From positions 1 through 5,772 of the forward strand of contig JAQIDA010000192.1 of assembly GCA_027858275.1 (NCBI GenBank): 5,772 bases of DNA, in the 5' to 3' direction. Source of the DNA: Candidatus Kapaibacterium sp. (GTDB taxonomy: Bacteria; Bacteroidota; Ignavibacteria; Kapaibacteriales; UBA2268). Below, piece by piece: positions 1 to 5,477 of the stretch. The position numbers and the translations under genes are program-made. The notes beneath the pieces were generated by a model. That model had not been told where the DNA came from, ran no database searches, and saw only the letters and a list, made by a program, of their open reading frames with translations. Within the stretch, counting starts at the first letter, position 1. Each line of letters begins with the position of its first letter.

Positions 1-1070
1 GCCACCTTTTCGCCTCTTTCTATGGCAAAATTAATTTTGTCGAGTACGAGATTGTCATCATAACTTTTGCTTAGATTTTCAGCCTCGGCGATTAATCTGC
101 CTGAACGCGGAGCATCGGGGAATTTAAAAAACATTCGGGATTTATCAACTTCATCGATTTCCACACGCTTGACTTTAGCCAATTGTTTGACTTTGGACTG
201 AACTCTTGTAGCAAGCGAAGCTTTTGAGCGGAAGCGCTCGATATATTTCTGAGTTTTTTGAATTTCTTTTTGTTGTGATACATAAGACGCCTGCTGCTGC
301 TTGCGGATTTCGGCACGTTGGATGATAAATTTTGAATAACTTAAATTGTAATCGTAGATTTTGCCGAGTGATATTTCGATAGTTCGGTTGGTGACTGTAT
401 CCAAGAATTTCCTGTCGTGAGACACCATGATTATCGAGCCTTTGTAATTGCGCAGAAACTGCTCCAACCATTGGATTGATTCAATATCAAGATGGTTTGT
501 AGGTTCATCGAGAAGGATGCAGCTTGGTTTGCTCAAGAGTATTTTCGCAAGTTCAATACGCATCTGCCAACCTCCGCTGAATTCATTTACCGAACGAGTA
601 AAATCAGTGCGAATGAAGCCGAGACCGGTCAATACTTGTTCAATATCCGCTTCCATTGTATGTCCGCCGAGATTCCCGAAGTGCTGATCGCTGTCTGTCA
701 ATTCATTGACCAAAGCAGTATATTCGTCGGATTCGTAATCAGTGCGTTCGCCGAGTTCAATGCCTATGGCCTCTATTCTGCGTTCCAATTCCTGCAAAGC
801 AACCAGAGCCGTAGCTGTTTCTTCATATATAGACAGTTCCGATCCTGTCTCCATTTCCTGAGCCAGATAGCCGAGAGTGTAATCATTGGGCATTGAAACT
901 GTGCCTTCTTCGGGCAGTTCCTCACCTGTAATTATTTTCAGCAAAGTAGATTTCCCCGTTCCGTTACGTCCTACCAGACCAATGCGGTCCAGTGGTCTGA
1001 CAGCTATTGAAACACTGTCGAAGAGGTATCGATTGCCATAATGAATGGAGAGATTAGAGATATTCAGCAT
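1..1070 (-). CDS. ABC-F family ATPase (ribosome-associated), C-terminal part beyond window
   Basis: The gene reads leftward from an ATG at 1070-1068 and stays open to the window edge, giving 356 codons of a protein that in this family is usually 530-650 residues. The first ATPase domain is complete. It has Walker A GRNGTGKST (residues 34-42), a Q-loop LAQE (69-72), the ABC signature FSGGW (164-168), Walker B and D-loop LLDEPTNHLD (186-195), and the switch histidine in SHDR (H218). A charged linker rich in K, Q and R (about 240-320) corresponds to the P-site-tRNA interaction motif. The second ATPase domain begins near residue 332 and is cut before its Walker A. There are no transmembrane segments, as expected for ABC-F proteins, which bind the ribosomal E site and act on translation or antibiotic tolerance rather than transport. 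The subfamily (EttA, Uup, YbiT or YfmR type) cannot be settled without the C-terminus. No clear Shine-Dalgarno precedes the start. Confidence 0.93.
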   Translation of the reverse strand, partial: MLNISNLSIHYGNRYLFDSVSIAVRPLDRIGLVGRNGTGKSTLLKIITGEELPEEGTVSMPNDYTLGYLAQEMETGSELSIYEETATALVALQELERRIEAIGIELGERTDYESDEYTALVNELTDSDQHFGNLGGHTMEADIEQVLTGLGFIRTDFTRSVNEFSGGWQMRIELAKILLSKPSCILLDEPTNHLDIESIQWLEQFLRNYKGSIIMVSHDRKFLDTVTNRTIEISLGKIYDYNLSYSKFIIQRAEIRKQQQASYVSQQKEIQKTQKYIERFRSKASLATRVQSKVKQLAKVKRVEIDEVDKSRMFFKFPDAPRSGRLIAEAENLSKSYDDNLVLDKINFAIERGEKV

Positions 1071-1111
1071 TATTTATACTCATTAATAATTTTACGCAAT
1101 TTTTCCGAACG

Positions 1112-1119
1112 CAAAATTA
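1112..1119 (-). promoter_or_regulatory. Possible Bacteroidota-type -7 element for the ABC-F gene
   Basis: Read on the minus strand this is TAATTTTG, matching the TAnnTTTG -7 element of Bacteroidota sigma factors, about 41 bases upstream of the ABC-F start. No TTTG -33 element is visible at the usual 19-21 bp spacing, so support is weak. The surrounding sequence is AT-rich and chance matches are likely. Confidence 0.3.
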
Positions 1120-1238
1120 AGAAAGTTTTGTTAAATAGTTATCATATTTGTTAGATATAGTTTATAGTATGATCAAATATACCTTTTTTCGAACGACTCC
1201 GGATAATTGTAAGAAGTCATCGTCCGTTGCAATAAATT

Positions 1239-1258
1239 ATGTCAGCCCTTAGGGGTTT
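1239..1258 (+). repeat. REP-like palindromic repeat, copy 1 (diverged)
   Basis: This 20-mer differs at two positions from the repeat that reads ATGTCACCCCTTCGGGGTTT on the minus strand at 3069-3088. Copy 1 has G for C at position 7 and A for C at position 13. The core can still fold as CCC-TTA-GGG. It lies 31 bases before the left end of the inserted IS110 element, in the intergenic stretch 1071-1300. That stretch otherwise holds only the ABC-F leader and no recognisable gene. Confidence 0.72.
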
Positions 1259-1289
1259 TGGAAACAATATTCGTCTGTTTTCTATAATC

Positions 1290-1301
1290 ATGCCACCCCT
1301 T
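1290..1301 (+). repeat. REP-like repeat copy 2, left half (split by IS110 insertion)
   Basis: ATGCCACCCCTT is the left 12 bases of the REP-like repeat, with one change (C for T at position 4). It stops abruptly at the left end of the insertion sequence. Its missing right half begins at 3010, on the far side of the element. The shared CTT (1299-1301 and 3010-3012) contains the core at which recombination took place. Confidence 0.82.
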
Positions 1302-1302
1302 G

Positions 1303-1308
1303 TATATT
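1303..1308 (+). promoter_or_regulatory. -10 half of junction promoter in IS left end
   Basis: TATATT begins three bases inside the left end. In the integrated state nothing resembling a -35 box lies 17 bp upstream (1280-1285 reads TTCTAT). In a circular intermediate the right end would be joined here and would place TTGGCT (2991-2996) exactly 17 bp upstream. This matches the known IS110 behaviour of building a promoter at the donor junction, which drives the bridge RNA and transposase. Predicted transcription start is about 1315. Confidence 0.6.
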
Positions 1309-1374
1309 AAAAGTTAGCGAACAACATTGATGTAAAAGTTCTTTGAAAAGTCAAAATAAAAAGCGAATATGCGT

Positions 1375-1425
1375 GCGAGGAGGTTCATCCCTTGGGTCAA
1401 GAGCCCGTCCCGAAGAGTCTCCCGT
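1375..1425 (+). other. Bridge RNA target-binding loop with LTG and RTG guides
   Basis: The outer stem is G1375-G1377 with C1423-U1425, then GGAG 1379-1382 with CUCC 1419-1422, with A1378 bulged. The inner hairpin is GGGU 1394-1397 with GCCC 1403-1406 and loop CAAGA. The left target guide is UCAUCCCUU (1385-1393). It has the sense of the left flank CCACCCCTT (1293-1301), and both differences are U for C, so it still pairs with the bottom strand through G-U wobbles. The right target guide is UCCCGAAG (1408-1415). It is antisense to CTTCGGGG (3010-3017), giving seven Watson-Crick pairs and one wobble. Both guides include the CT core. Confidence 0.84.
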
Positions 1426-1427
1426 CC

Positions 1428-1497
1428 GTTGGCAAAAAGTCGAGGAATAACTTGGCGCAAAGACGCCGCATTCTGCAAGGGTGACTAAAAAGCCAAC
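1428..1497 (+). other. Bridge RNA donor-binding loop with LDG and RDG guides
   Basis: The outer stem GUUGGC (1428-1433) pairs perfectly with GCCAAC (1492-1497). A symmetric AAAA/AAAA internal loop follows. A second stem pairs AGUC (1438-1441) with GACU (1483-1486). The inner hairpin is GGCG 1454-1457 with CGCC 1464-1467 and loop CAAAGA. The left donor guide GGAAUAACUU (1444-1453) is identical over ten bases to the right end of the element (3003-3012). The right donor guide UGCAAG (1474-1479) is antisense to CTTGTA at the left end (1299-1304), with one G-U wobble. The donor junction GGAATAA-CT-TGTA is therefore specified by the RNA itself. Confidence 0.87.
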
Positions 1498-1530
1498 TAT
1501 GAAATTTGTTTTACAATTAACAAAAGAATT

Positions 1531-2922
1531 ATGGAAAAGAAATTGTATTTGGGAATTGATGTAAGCAAGGGCTATGCTGATTGTACTATAATGAATCAGG
1601 ACAGAATAATTCTTGAAGAAAACTTTCAGCTCGATGATACATTCAACGGGCATACAGAGCTGTTTTCTATACTTAACAAGCATTATTCCGCTGATGAACA
1701 AGTGATATTCCATGCCGGAGTTGAGAGCACCGGCGGGTATGAAAACAACTGGTACAACAGCCTTATGAATTTCCAAAAAGACTTGCCTGTTAAAGTAGCT
1801 CGTTTGAACCCTCTGGGTGTTCACTACAGCAACAAAGCGGATTTGACCGGAGTGATTACAGATAAAGTAAGTGCTCGGTCAATAGCTGAATATATGATAA
1901 GTTTTCCTGATAAAATCAATTATGATGTCAATGACGAATTTGTTGATTTACGTCGCCAACGCACATATATTAACTTGCTCAAATCTCAGAAAACACAGCA
2001 GCTTAATCAACTCGAAAAGATATTATACGCAGTGTTTCCCGAGATTATTAGTTGCTATGGATCCGGCAATCCCAATTGGGTATTTGAGTTGCTGAAAAAA
2101 TATCCTACGGCTCAAAAATTAAAAAAAGCAAGACTAAGAACTTTGAGTCAAATTCCTTATATCAGCTATGACAGAGCCACGGAATTGATAAGACTGGCAA
2201 AAAACAGTGTGGGAGCAAACACAGGAGCAACTATGGAGGAACTGATTAAAACTATGGTAAATCAGATTCAGTCAATTGAAAAGATTATTAGGGAGCAAAT
2301 TAATCTGATGATAAATGAATGTAACGCTCCCGAGCTTGAGCTGCTGACAAGTTTTCCGGGAATAGCCGAATGGTCAGCGATAAATCTTATTATTGAGATT
2401 GGTTCGATTCAACGGTTTTCAAGCGTAAAAAAACTTGCCTCATATTGCGGTCTCAATCCCATGTTCAAACAAAGCGGCGACGGTATGAGCAAGGTTCGAA
2501 TGAGTAAACAAGGGCGTGTCGCGCCGAGGCGAGTACTGTATATGGTAGCTATGGTCGGCATACAGAAAAACCCTGTGTTAAAAGCTATATACGAAAGACA
2601 TGTTGATCGAGGTATGGCTAAATCGGCCGCAATAGGGGTGTGCATGCACAAAGCTCTTAGGATTGTATACGGAATGCTAAAAAATAATACGAAGTTTAAC
2701 CCAAATATTGATCGGATCAATCAAAAGAAATCTGAAAATAAACTTAGTTCGACACATGCGAATAAAGAGAGAAGGTATCAAAAATTCGATAACAACGCTC
2801 CGATTTCCAGAAGGCAAATAAGAAAAAGAAAGGTCGTTAATCAGTGCCAAAATGATAATATCATTGAATGCGGCATCTTGAAAAACGACCTCAGTACAAA
2901 ATATAAAAAGTATTCTATTTAA
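1531..2922 (+). CDS. IS110-family transposase (bridge-RNA-guided recombinase)
   Basis: This 463-residue protein is the DEDD serine recombinase that excises and inserts the element using its bridge RNA. The N-terminal RuvC-like domain opens with LGIDVSK (D10) and has VESTGGY (E65). The third acidic block reads NP-18-TDKVSARSIAEY, giving D111. The usual DxxDA form has a serine at its last catalytic position (S114). A helical, lysine-rich middle (about 140-265) precedes the C-terminal Tnp domain: SFPGIAEWSA (274-283), RFSSVKKLASYCGLNP (295-310), then QSG, whose S315 is the expected nucleophile, followed by a K/R-rich MSKQGRVAPRR. After residue 393 there is a basic tail of about 70 residues including APISRRQIRKRK. 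The reading frame is intact. The start ATG has only an AAAAGAA-type ribosome site. It is 31 bases downstream of the predicted bridge RNA, consistent with a shared transcript. Confidence 0.96.
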   Translation: MEKKLYLGIDVSKGYADCTIMNQDRIILEENFQLDDTFNGHTELFSILNKHYSADEQVIFHAGVESTGGYENNWYNSLMNFQKDLPVKVARLNPLGVHYSNKADLTGVITDKVSARSIAEYMISFPDKINYDVNDEFVDLRRQRTYINLLKSQKTQQLNQLEKILYAVFPEIISCYGSGNPNWVFELLKKYPTAQKLKKARLRTLSQIPYISYDRATELIRLAKNSVGANTGATMEELIKTMVNQIQSIEKIIREQINLMINECNAPELELLTSFPGIAEWSAINLIIEIGSIQRFSSVKKLASYCGLNPMFKQSGDGMSKVRMSKQGRVAPRRVLYMVAMVGIQKNPVLKAIYERHVDRGMAKSAAIGVCMHKALRIVYGMLKNNTKFNPNIDRINQKKSENKLSSTHANKERRYQKFDNNAPISRRQIRKRKVVNQCQNDNIIECGILKNDLSTKYKKYSI

Positions 2923-2990
2923 ACAAATGTTTTTGAGAATATTGATCAGGGCTTAATTCTTGTCTTTCGCTCTTTTGCCCGTTTTTGAGC

Positions 2991-2996
2991 TTGGCT
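2991..2996 (+). promoter_or_regulatory. -35 half of junction promoter in IS right end
   Basis: TTGGCT near the right end would lie 17 bp upstream of TATATT (1303-1308) when the two ends are joined through one CTT. In the integrated element it points outward toward the HIT gene. The next plausible -10 would fall around 3014-3019, which is GGGGTT, so it probably does not act on host genes. Confidence 0.5.
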
Positions 2997-3009
2997 TTCA
3001 TCGGAATAA

Positions 3010-3020
3010 CTTCGGGGTTG
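3010..3020 (+). repeat. REP-like repeat copy 2, right half
   Basis: CTTCGGGGTTG continues the repeat begun at 1290-1301. Joined through one CTT, the two halves give ATGCCACCCCTTCGGGGTTG, 18 of 20 identical to the copy at 3069-3088. The palindromic core CCCC-TTC-GGGG is restored only when the element is absent. Confidence 0.82.
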
Positions 3021-3045
3021 AAGATTTAATAAATTATAGAGATAT

Positions 3046-3061
3046 TAATAATTAATTATTA
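3046..3061 (+). other. Perfect 16-bp AT palindrome upstream of the HIT gene
   Basis: TAATAATTAATTATTA reads the same on both strands and is 60 bases before the HIT start codon. A dimeric regulator could bind such a site in the operon leader. The palindrome is composed only of A and T in an AT-rich spacer, however, so it may have no function. Confidence 0.3.
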
Positions 3062-3068
3062 GATTCAT

Positions 3069-3088
3069 AAACCCCGAAGGGGTGACAT
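3069..3088 (-). repeat. REP-like palindromic repeat, copy 3 (intact)
   Basis: On the minus strand this reads ATGTCACCCCTTCGGGGTTT, with a perfect CCCC-TTC-GGGG hairpin. It is inverted relative to copies 1 and 2. It lies in the leader of the HIT gene, 32 bases before the start codon, where the hairpin would be transcribed. Of the three copies it agrees best with the element's target guides, so an uninserted site of this form is probably the preferred target. Confidence 0.78.
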
Positions 3089-3110
3089 AAATTAAACCAA
3101 AAACTGAAAC

Positions 3111-3115
3111 GAGGA
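3111..3115 (+). promoter_or_regulatory. Shine-Dalgarno site of the HIT gene
   Basis: GAGGA lies five bases before the ATG at 3121. It is the clearest ribosome binding site in the window and supports that start. Confidence 0.6.
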
Positions 3116-3120
3116 TAAAC

Positions 3121-3645
3121 ATGGACGTGTTATGGGCCCCGTGGCGATCAGAATATATTCAAGGATTTAAAGACGAAGAAAAAGGCTTGATCAAACCCGA
3201 ATGTTTCCTCTGCGAAGCAGCCGCCTGTGATCCGGCGCGTGAGCGGGAATTACTCGTTGTCGCACGACGAAAAGAATGCTTTGTAATGCTCAATAAATTT
3301 CCCTATAACGGCGGGCATCTCCTGATTGCTCCCTATCGTCATATAGGAGGAATTGATGAGCTGACAGATGCAGAGCTGTGCGATATAATGAGAGTAACAC
3401 GCGAGTCAATAGCTGTACTAAAAAAAACCAGCAATCCTCACGGATTTAATATAGGCGCCAATCTCGGCAGAGTTGCCGGAGCAGGCGTACCCGGACATCT
3501 CCACTATCACGTAGTTCCCCGATGGAGCGGAGATACAAGCTGTCTTGCTGTAATCTCAGATACAAAAGTTGTTTCCCAATCACTCGATGAATTACAAGTT
3601 ATACTCGCAAAACAATTTTTGAAATCCGAAGGAACGAGTAAATAA
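3121..3645 (+). CDS. HIT-family protein (Ap4A phosphorylase / nucleotidyltransferase-like)
   Basis: The protein has 174 residues and carries the histidine-triad active site GHLHYHVVPRW, with H126, H128 and H130. The middle histidine H128 is expected to form the nucleotidyl intermediate. Upstream are the family signature LNKFPYNGGHLLIAPYRH (57-74) and CFLC (C28, C31), which with downstream histidines may bind zinc as in related HIT enzymes. The N-terminal WAPWRSEYI and the CxxC resemble the group annotated as HIT or Ap4A phosphorylase-like proteins (compare mycobacterial Rv2613c). That group cleaves diadenosine polyphosphates or other nucleotide conjugates in the cytosol; the substrate here is not proven. 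The start is supported by GAGGA five bases upstream. It heads a co-directional run, with its stop only two bases before the rsmA start, which implies co-transcription and coupling. Confidence 0.92.
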   Translation: MDVLWAPWRSEYIQGFKDEEKGLIKPECFLCEAAACDPARERELLVVARRKECFVMLNKFPYNGGHLLIAPYRHIGGIDELTDAELCDIMRVTRESIAVLKKTSNPHGFNIGANLGRVAGAGVPGHLHYHVVPRWSGDTSCLAVISDTKVVSQSLDELQVILAKQFLKSEGTSK

Positions 3646-3647
3646 GT

Positions 3648-4490
3648 ATGCCGCTCGACAGAATTCAGCCTAAAAAATCACTCGGACAAAATTTTTTGCA
3701 GGACAAGAACATTCTCCGCAAAATCACGGATGTTATTGCTTGTAAGCCGGGGGAGACCCTGATTGAAATAGGTCCCGGTCCCGGCGCGCTCACTGAATTT
3801 CTGCTCGAAACAGAACTGAAATACCACGGAGTTGAAATCGATGACAGGGCAATTGAAGCTCTATATTCTCATTTCCGTGAATCCGATTATCCCGATTTCA
3901 AGATCCACAAAGGAGATATCAGGAAATTCAGCGTTGAGGAGATTATCCCCGCGGAAATTCTTGATAACGAAAAGATCAAAGTCGTAGGGAATATCCCTTA
4001 TAACATTTCAAGCGATATTTTCTTCTGGATTTTTGAGCAATCTCGATATATATCCAAAACCGTGCTGATGGTGCAGAAAGAAGTTGCTCTGCGATTATGC
4101 GCGCAACCTCGTACGAAAGCTTATGGCATATTATCCGTTGCCGCTGACCTGATTGGCAGCGCAACAATCAAATTCGACGTACCGCCCGGATGTTTTTTCC
4201 CAAAACCGAGAGTAGTGTCCGCAATAATCGAGATAGTTTTCGACAAACAACAAATAGATATCGATGATTTTAAAAAAATCATGCAGCTTGTCAAAGCTTC
4301 ATTCAGCCAACGCCGCAAGAAGATTCGCAATTCCTCGGCTCAGTATATAAAAGAATATTACACACTTCCGCCGTCCGAAATACAGAGCAAAGCGGAAGAA
4401 TCCGGACTCGACTATTTCTCAAAGCGCGCAGAAGAACTCAGCACAGAAGATTATATTAAATTCTATAATTTCTTGAAACAGTTCAGATAA
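3648..4490 (+). CDS. rsmA: 16S rRNA (adenine1518-N6/adenine1519-N6)-dimethyltransferase
   Basis: RsmA (KsgA) uses S-adenosylmethionine to dimethylate two adjacent adenines in the 3' hairpin of 16S rRNA, a late check on small-subunit assembly. The 280-residue length is typical. Visible motifs are the N-terminal KKSLGQNFLQD (9-19), the SAM motif IEIGPGPGALT (39-49), the acidic strand end of motif II (GVEIDD), and the catalytic motif IV GNIPYN (114-119) followed by ISSDIFF. The C-terminal domain contains the conserved KASFSQRRKKIRNS, which contacts rRNA. The ATG is two bases after the stop of the HIT gene, and AAGGA (3629-3633) inside that gene is the nearest ribosome site, so translational coupling is likely. 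No defects are visible. Confidence 0.97.
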   Translation: MPLDRIQPKKSLGQNFLQDKNILRKITDVIACKPGETLIEIGPGPGALTEFLLETELKYHGVEIDDRAIEALYSHFRESDYPDFKIHKGDIRKFSVEEIIPAEILDNEKIKVVGNIPYNISSDIFFWIFEQSRYISKTVLMVQKEVALRLCAQPRTKAYGILSVAADLIGSATIKFDVPPGCFFPKPRVVSAIIEIVFDKQQIDIDDFKKIMQLVKASFSQRRKKIRNSSAQYIKEYYTLPPSEIQSKAEESGLDYFSKRAEELSTEDYIKFYNFLKQFR

Positions 4491-4515
4491 TATTTTGAAC
4501 ATAAATTTGAAACAA

Positions 4516-5472
4516 ATGAAGAACAAAACACATAATCAAAGCAACAAATTCGTACTAAAAAACGAATTATCAATGCCCGATATTTATACCGGCGCTATGT
4601 TGCTGATCTACATATTATTGACACTTGTCTTCTTTCCGTCACTTGAAAATGCCGCAATTCTGCTGCTGATAAATATCTCCTTAGTCGGAATAGTCGTCGG
4701 AACGGCATATCTGAAACATAAATTCCCGAAAAACCTCAGCGTAGATATAATTAAGAAATTCTATTTTGTCCCGGTTATCCTTGTTATTTATACTCAAATA
4801 CAATCCTTCCTGCCGGCAATCAATCCTCACGACTACGATTCAGTACTAATCAAATGGGATTTCGCGTTATTCGGAGTAAATCCAACCGAGTACTTAGGGC
4901 AAATTGCAAACCCTTTACTGACAGAGTATCTTCAGATATGCTATATGTCATACTTCCTGATGCCTCTGCTGCACGGAATTGAATTATGGCGCCGCAAGGA
5001 TGAGGGAACCTTTTACAAGTTCTACGGTATGATTCTGTTCTCGTTTTTCATATCTTACCTTTTGTATTTTATTATGCCCGCGATCGGACCGCGATTTTGT
5101 CTTCATGATTTTGCCGCTTTGAATGACGAGATGCCCGGTCTTTGGTTAACTGAGAGCTTTAGAGCAATAGTCAATAACGGAGGCGGTATACCCTTGGACT
5201 CTCTCAATCCGGCTGCTGACGTCAATCGAGACTGCATGCCGAGCGGACATACAATGATAACCCTCGTGAACATATTTGCGGCATTCGCATACCGTTCAAA
5301 GTTGAGAATACCCATAGCTATACTCGGCTTCAGCCTAATCTTCGGCACTGTATATCTCCGCTACCACTATCTTGTCGATGTCATAGCCGGAATAATACTT
5401 GCTGTAGCAGCTTATTATATCGAGCCTTGGGTCAGAATATTAATACAAAAACGCATTGGTAAATCCGTATAA
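4516..5472 (+). CDS. PAP2-superfamily integral membrane phosphatase/phosphotransferase
   Basis: This is a hydrophobic protein with several membrane helices, clearest near residues 24-41, 46-66, 82-99, 168-188, 247-262 and 288-305. It carries two of the acid-phosphatase motifs: DCMPSGHT (H245) and VYLRYHYLVDVIAG (nucleophile H284, D288). The classical first motif KxxxxxxRP is not seen. Instead IMPAIGPRF (G191-R193) is present, as in the inositol-phosphoceramide-synthase-like branch (PAP2_3), which moves or removes lipid phosphate groups at the membrane. The arginine normally five residues before the histidine is also not in its usual place, which again fits that branch. The substrate cannot be told. 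The start is uncertain: a TTG at 4495 would lie four bases after rsmA, the ATG at 4516 is preferred here, and the ATG at 4573 is also possible. None has a good ribosome site. It is probably in one operon with rsmA. Confidence 0.87.
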   Translation: MKNKTHNQSNKFVLKNELSMPDIYTGAMLLIYILLTLVFFPSLENAAILLLINISLVGIVVGTAYLKHKFPKNLSVDIIKKFYFVPVILVIYTQIQSFLPAINPHDYDSVLIKWDFALFGVNPTEYLGQIANPLLTEYLQICYMSYFLMPLLHGIELWRRKDEGTFYKFYGMILFSFFISYLLYFIMPAIGPRFCLHDFAALNDEMPGLWLTESFRAIVNNGGGIPLDSLNPAADVNRDCMPSGHTMITLVNIFAAFAYRSKLRIPIAILGFSLIFGTVYLRYHYLVDVIAGIILAVAAYYIEPWVRILIQKRIGKSV

Positions 5473-5477
5473 TAAAA

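Larger units (their letters stand above)
1315..1500 (+). ncRNA. Predicted IS110 bridge RNA (target- and donor-binding loops)
   Basis: The leader of the IS110 transposase folds by eye into the order described for bridge RNAs. First is a 5' stem-loop (GAAC 1319-1322 with GUUC 1338-1341, enclosing ACA-UUGA-UGU). A single-stranded A-rich stretch follows. Next comes a target-binding loop (1375-1425) and then a donor-binding loop (1428-1497). The guides in the loops match the flanking genomic target and the element's own ends, as itemised in separate entries. Both ends of the RNA are estimates: the 5' end from the TATATT box, the 3' end from the closing stem. The estimated length of about 185 nt is close to that of the characterised IS621 bridge RNA. 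No open reading frame on the plus strand explains this conserved-looking structure. Confidence 0.85.
1301..3011 (+). mobile_element. IS110-family insertion sequence, about 1711 bp, inserted in a REP-like repeat
   Basis: The ends are set by joining the two halves of an interrupted repeat: CCACCCCTT at the left and CTTCGGGG at the right fuse to CCACCCCTTCGGGG when 1711 bp are removed. The exact cut is ambiguous within the shared CTT; CT is favoured because all four RNA guides span it. The element has no terminal inverted repeats and makes no target duplication beyond the core, both usual for IS110. Contents in order are: a left end with a TATATT -10 box, a 229-bp non-coding leader holding a predicted bridge RNA, the transposase (1531-2922), and an 88-bp right non-coding end with a -35-like box. 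The large 5' and small 3' non-coding regions fit the IS110 subgroup, not IS1111, whose RNA lies downstream of the transposase. Confidence 0.88.

Noticed and set aside
448..896. Plus-strand open frames of 79 and 134 codons inside the ABC-F gene
   Set aside because: They lie opposite the Walker B, signature and linker coding of a convincing ABC-F protein and have no motif of their own.
1361..1367. AGCGAAT echoing AGCGAAC at 1316-1322 as a functional direct repeat
   Set aside because: Only six to seven bases match in an A-rich leader, and neither copy corresponds to a guide or to the ends of the element.
1351..1824. A 157-codon open frame on the minus strand over the leader and start of the transposase
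   Set aside because: It runs antisense through both the predicted bridge RNA and a clear transposase domain, shows no recognisable motif, and has no ribosome site. It is a chance frame.
1301..3011. Terminal inverted repeats and a longer target duplication of the insertion sequence
   Set aside because: The two ends (TGTATATTAAAAG and the region ending GGAATAACT) share no inverted match. The only shared flank is CTT. This is normal for IS110 and so is not a sign of decay.
3069..3088. The CCCCGAAGGGG hairpin as an intrinsic terminator of the transposase
   Set aside because: No T-run follows it on the plus strand (GACATAAATT). The same sequence recurs in the neighbourhood as a repeat, and it lies in the leader of the next gene.
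4495..4515. TTG at 4495 as the start of the PAP2 protein
   Set aside because: There is no ribosome site before it, and an ATG follows seven codons later. The added residues are not part of a membrane segment or motif. It cannot be excluded.
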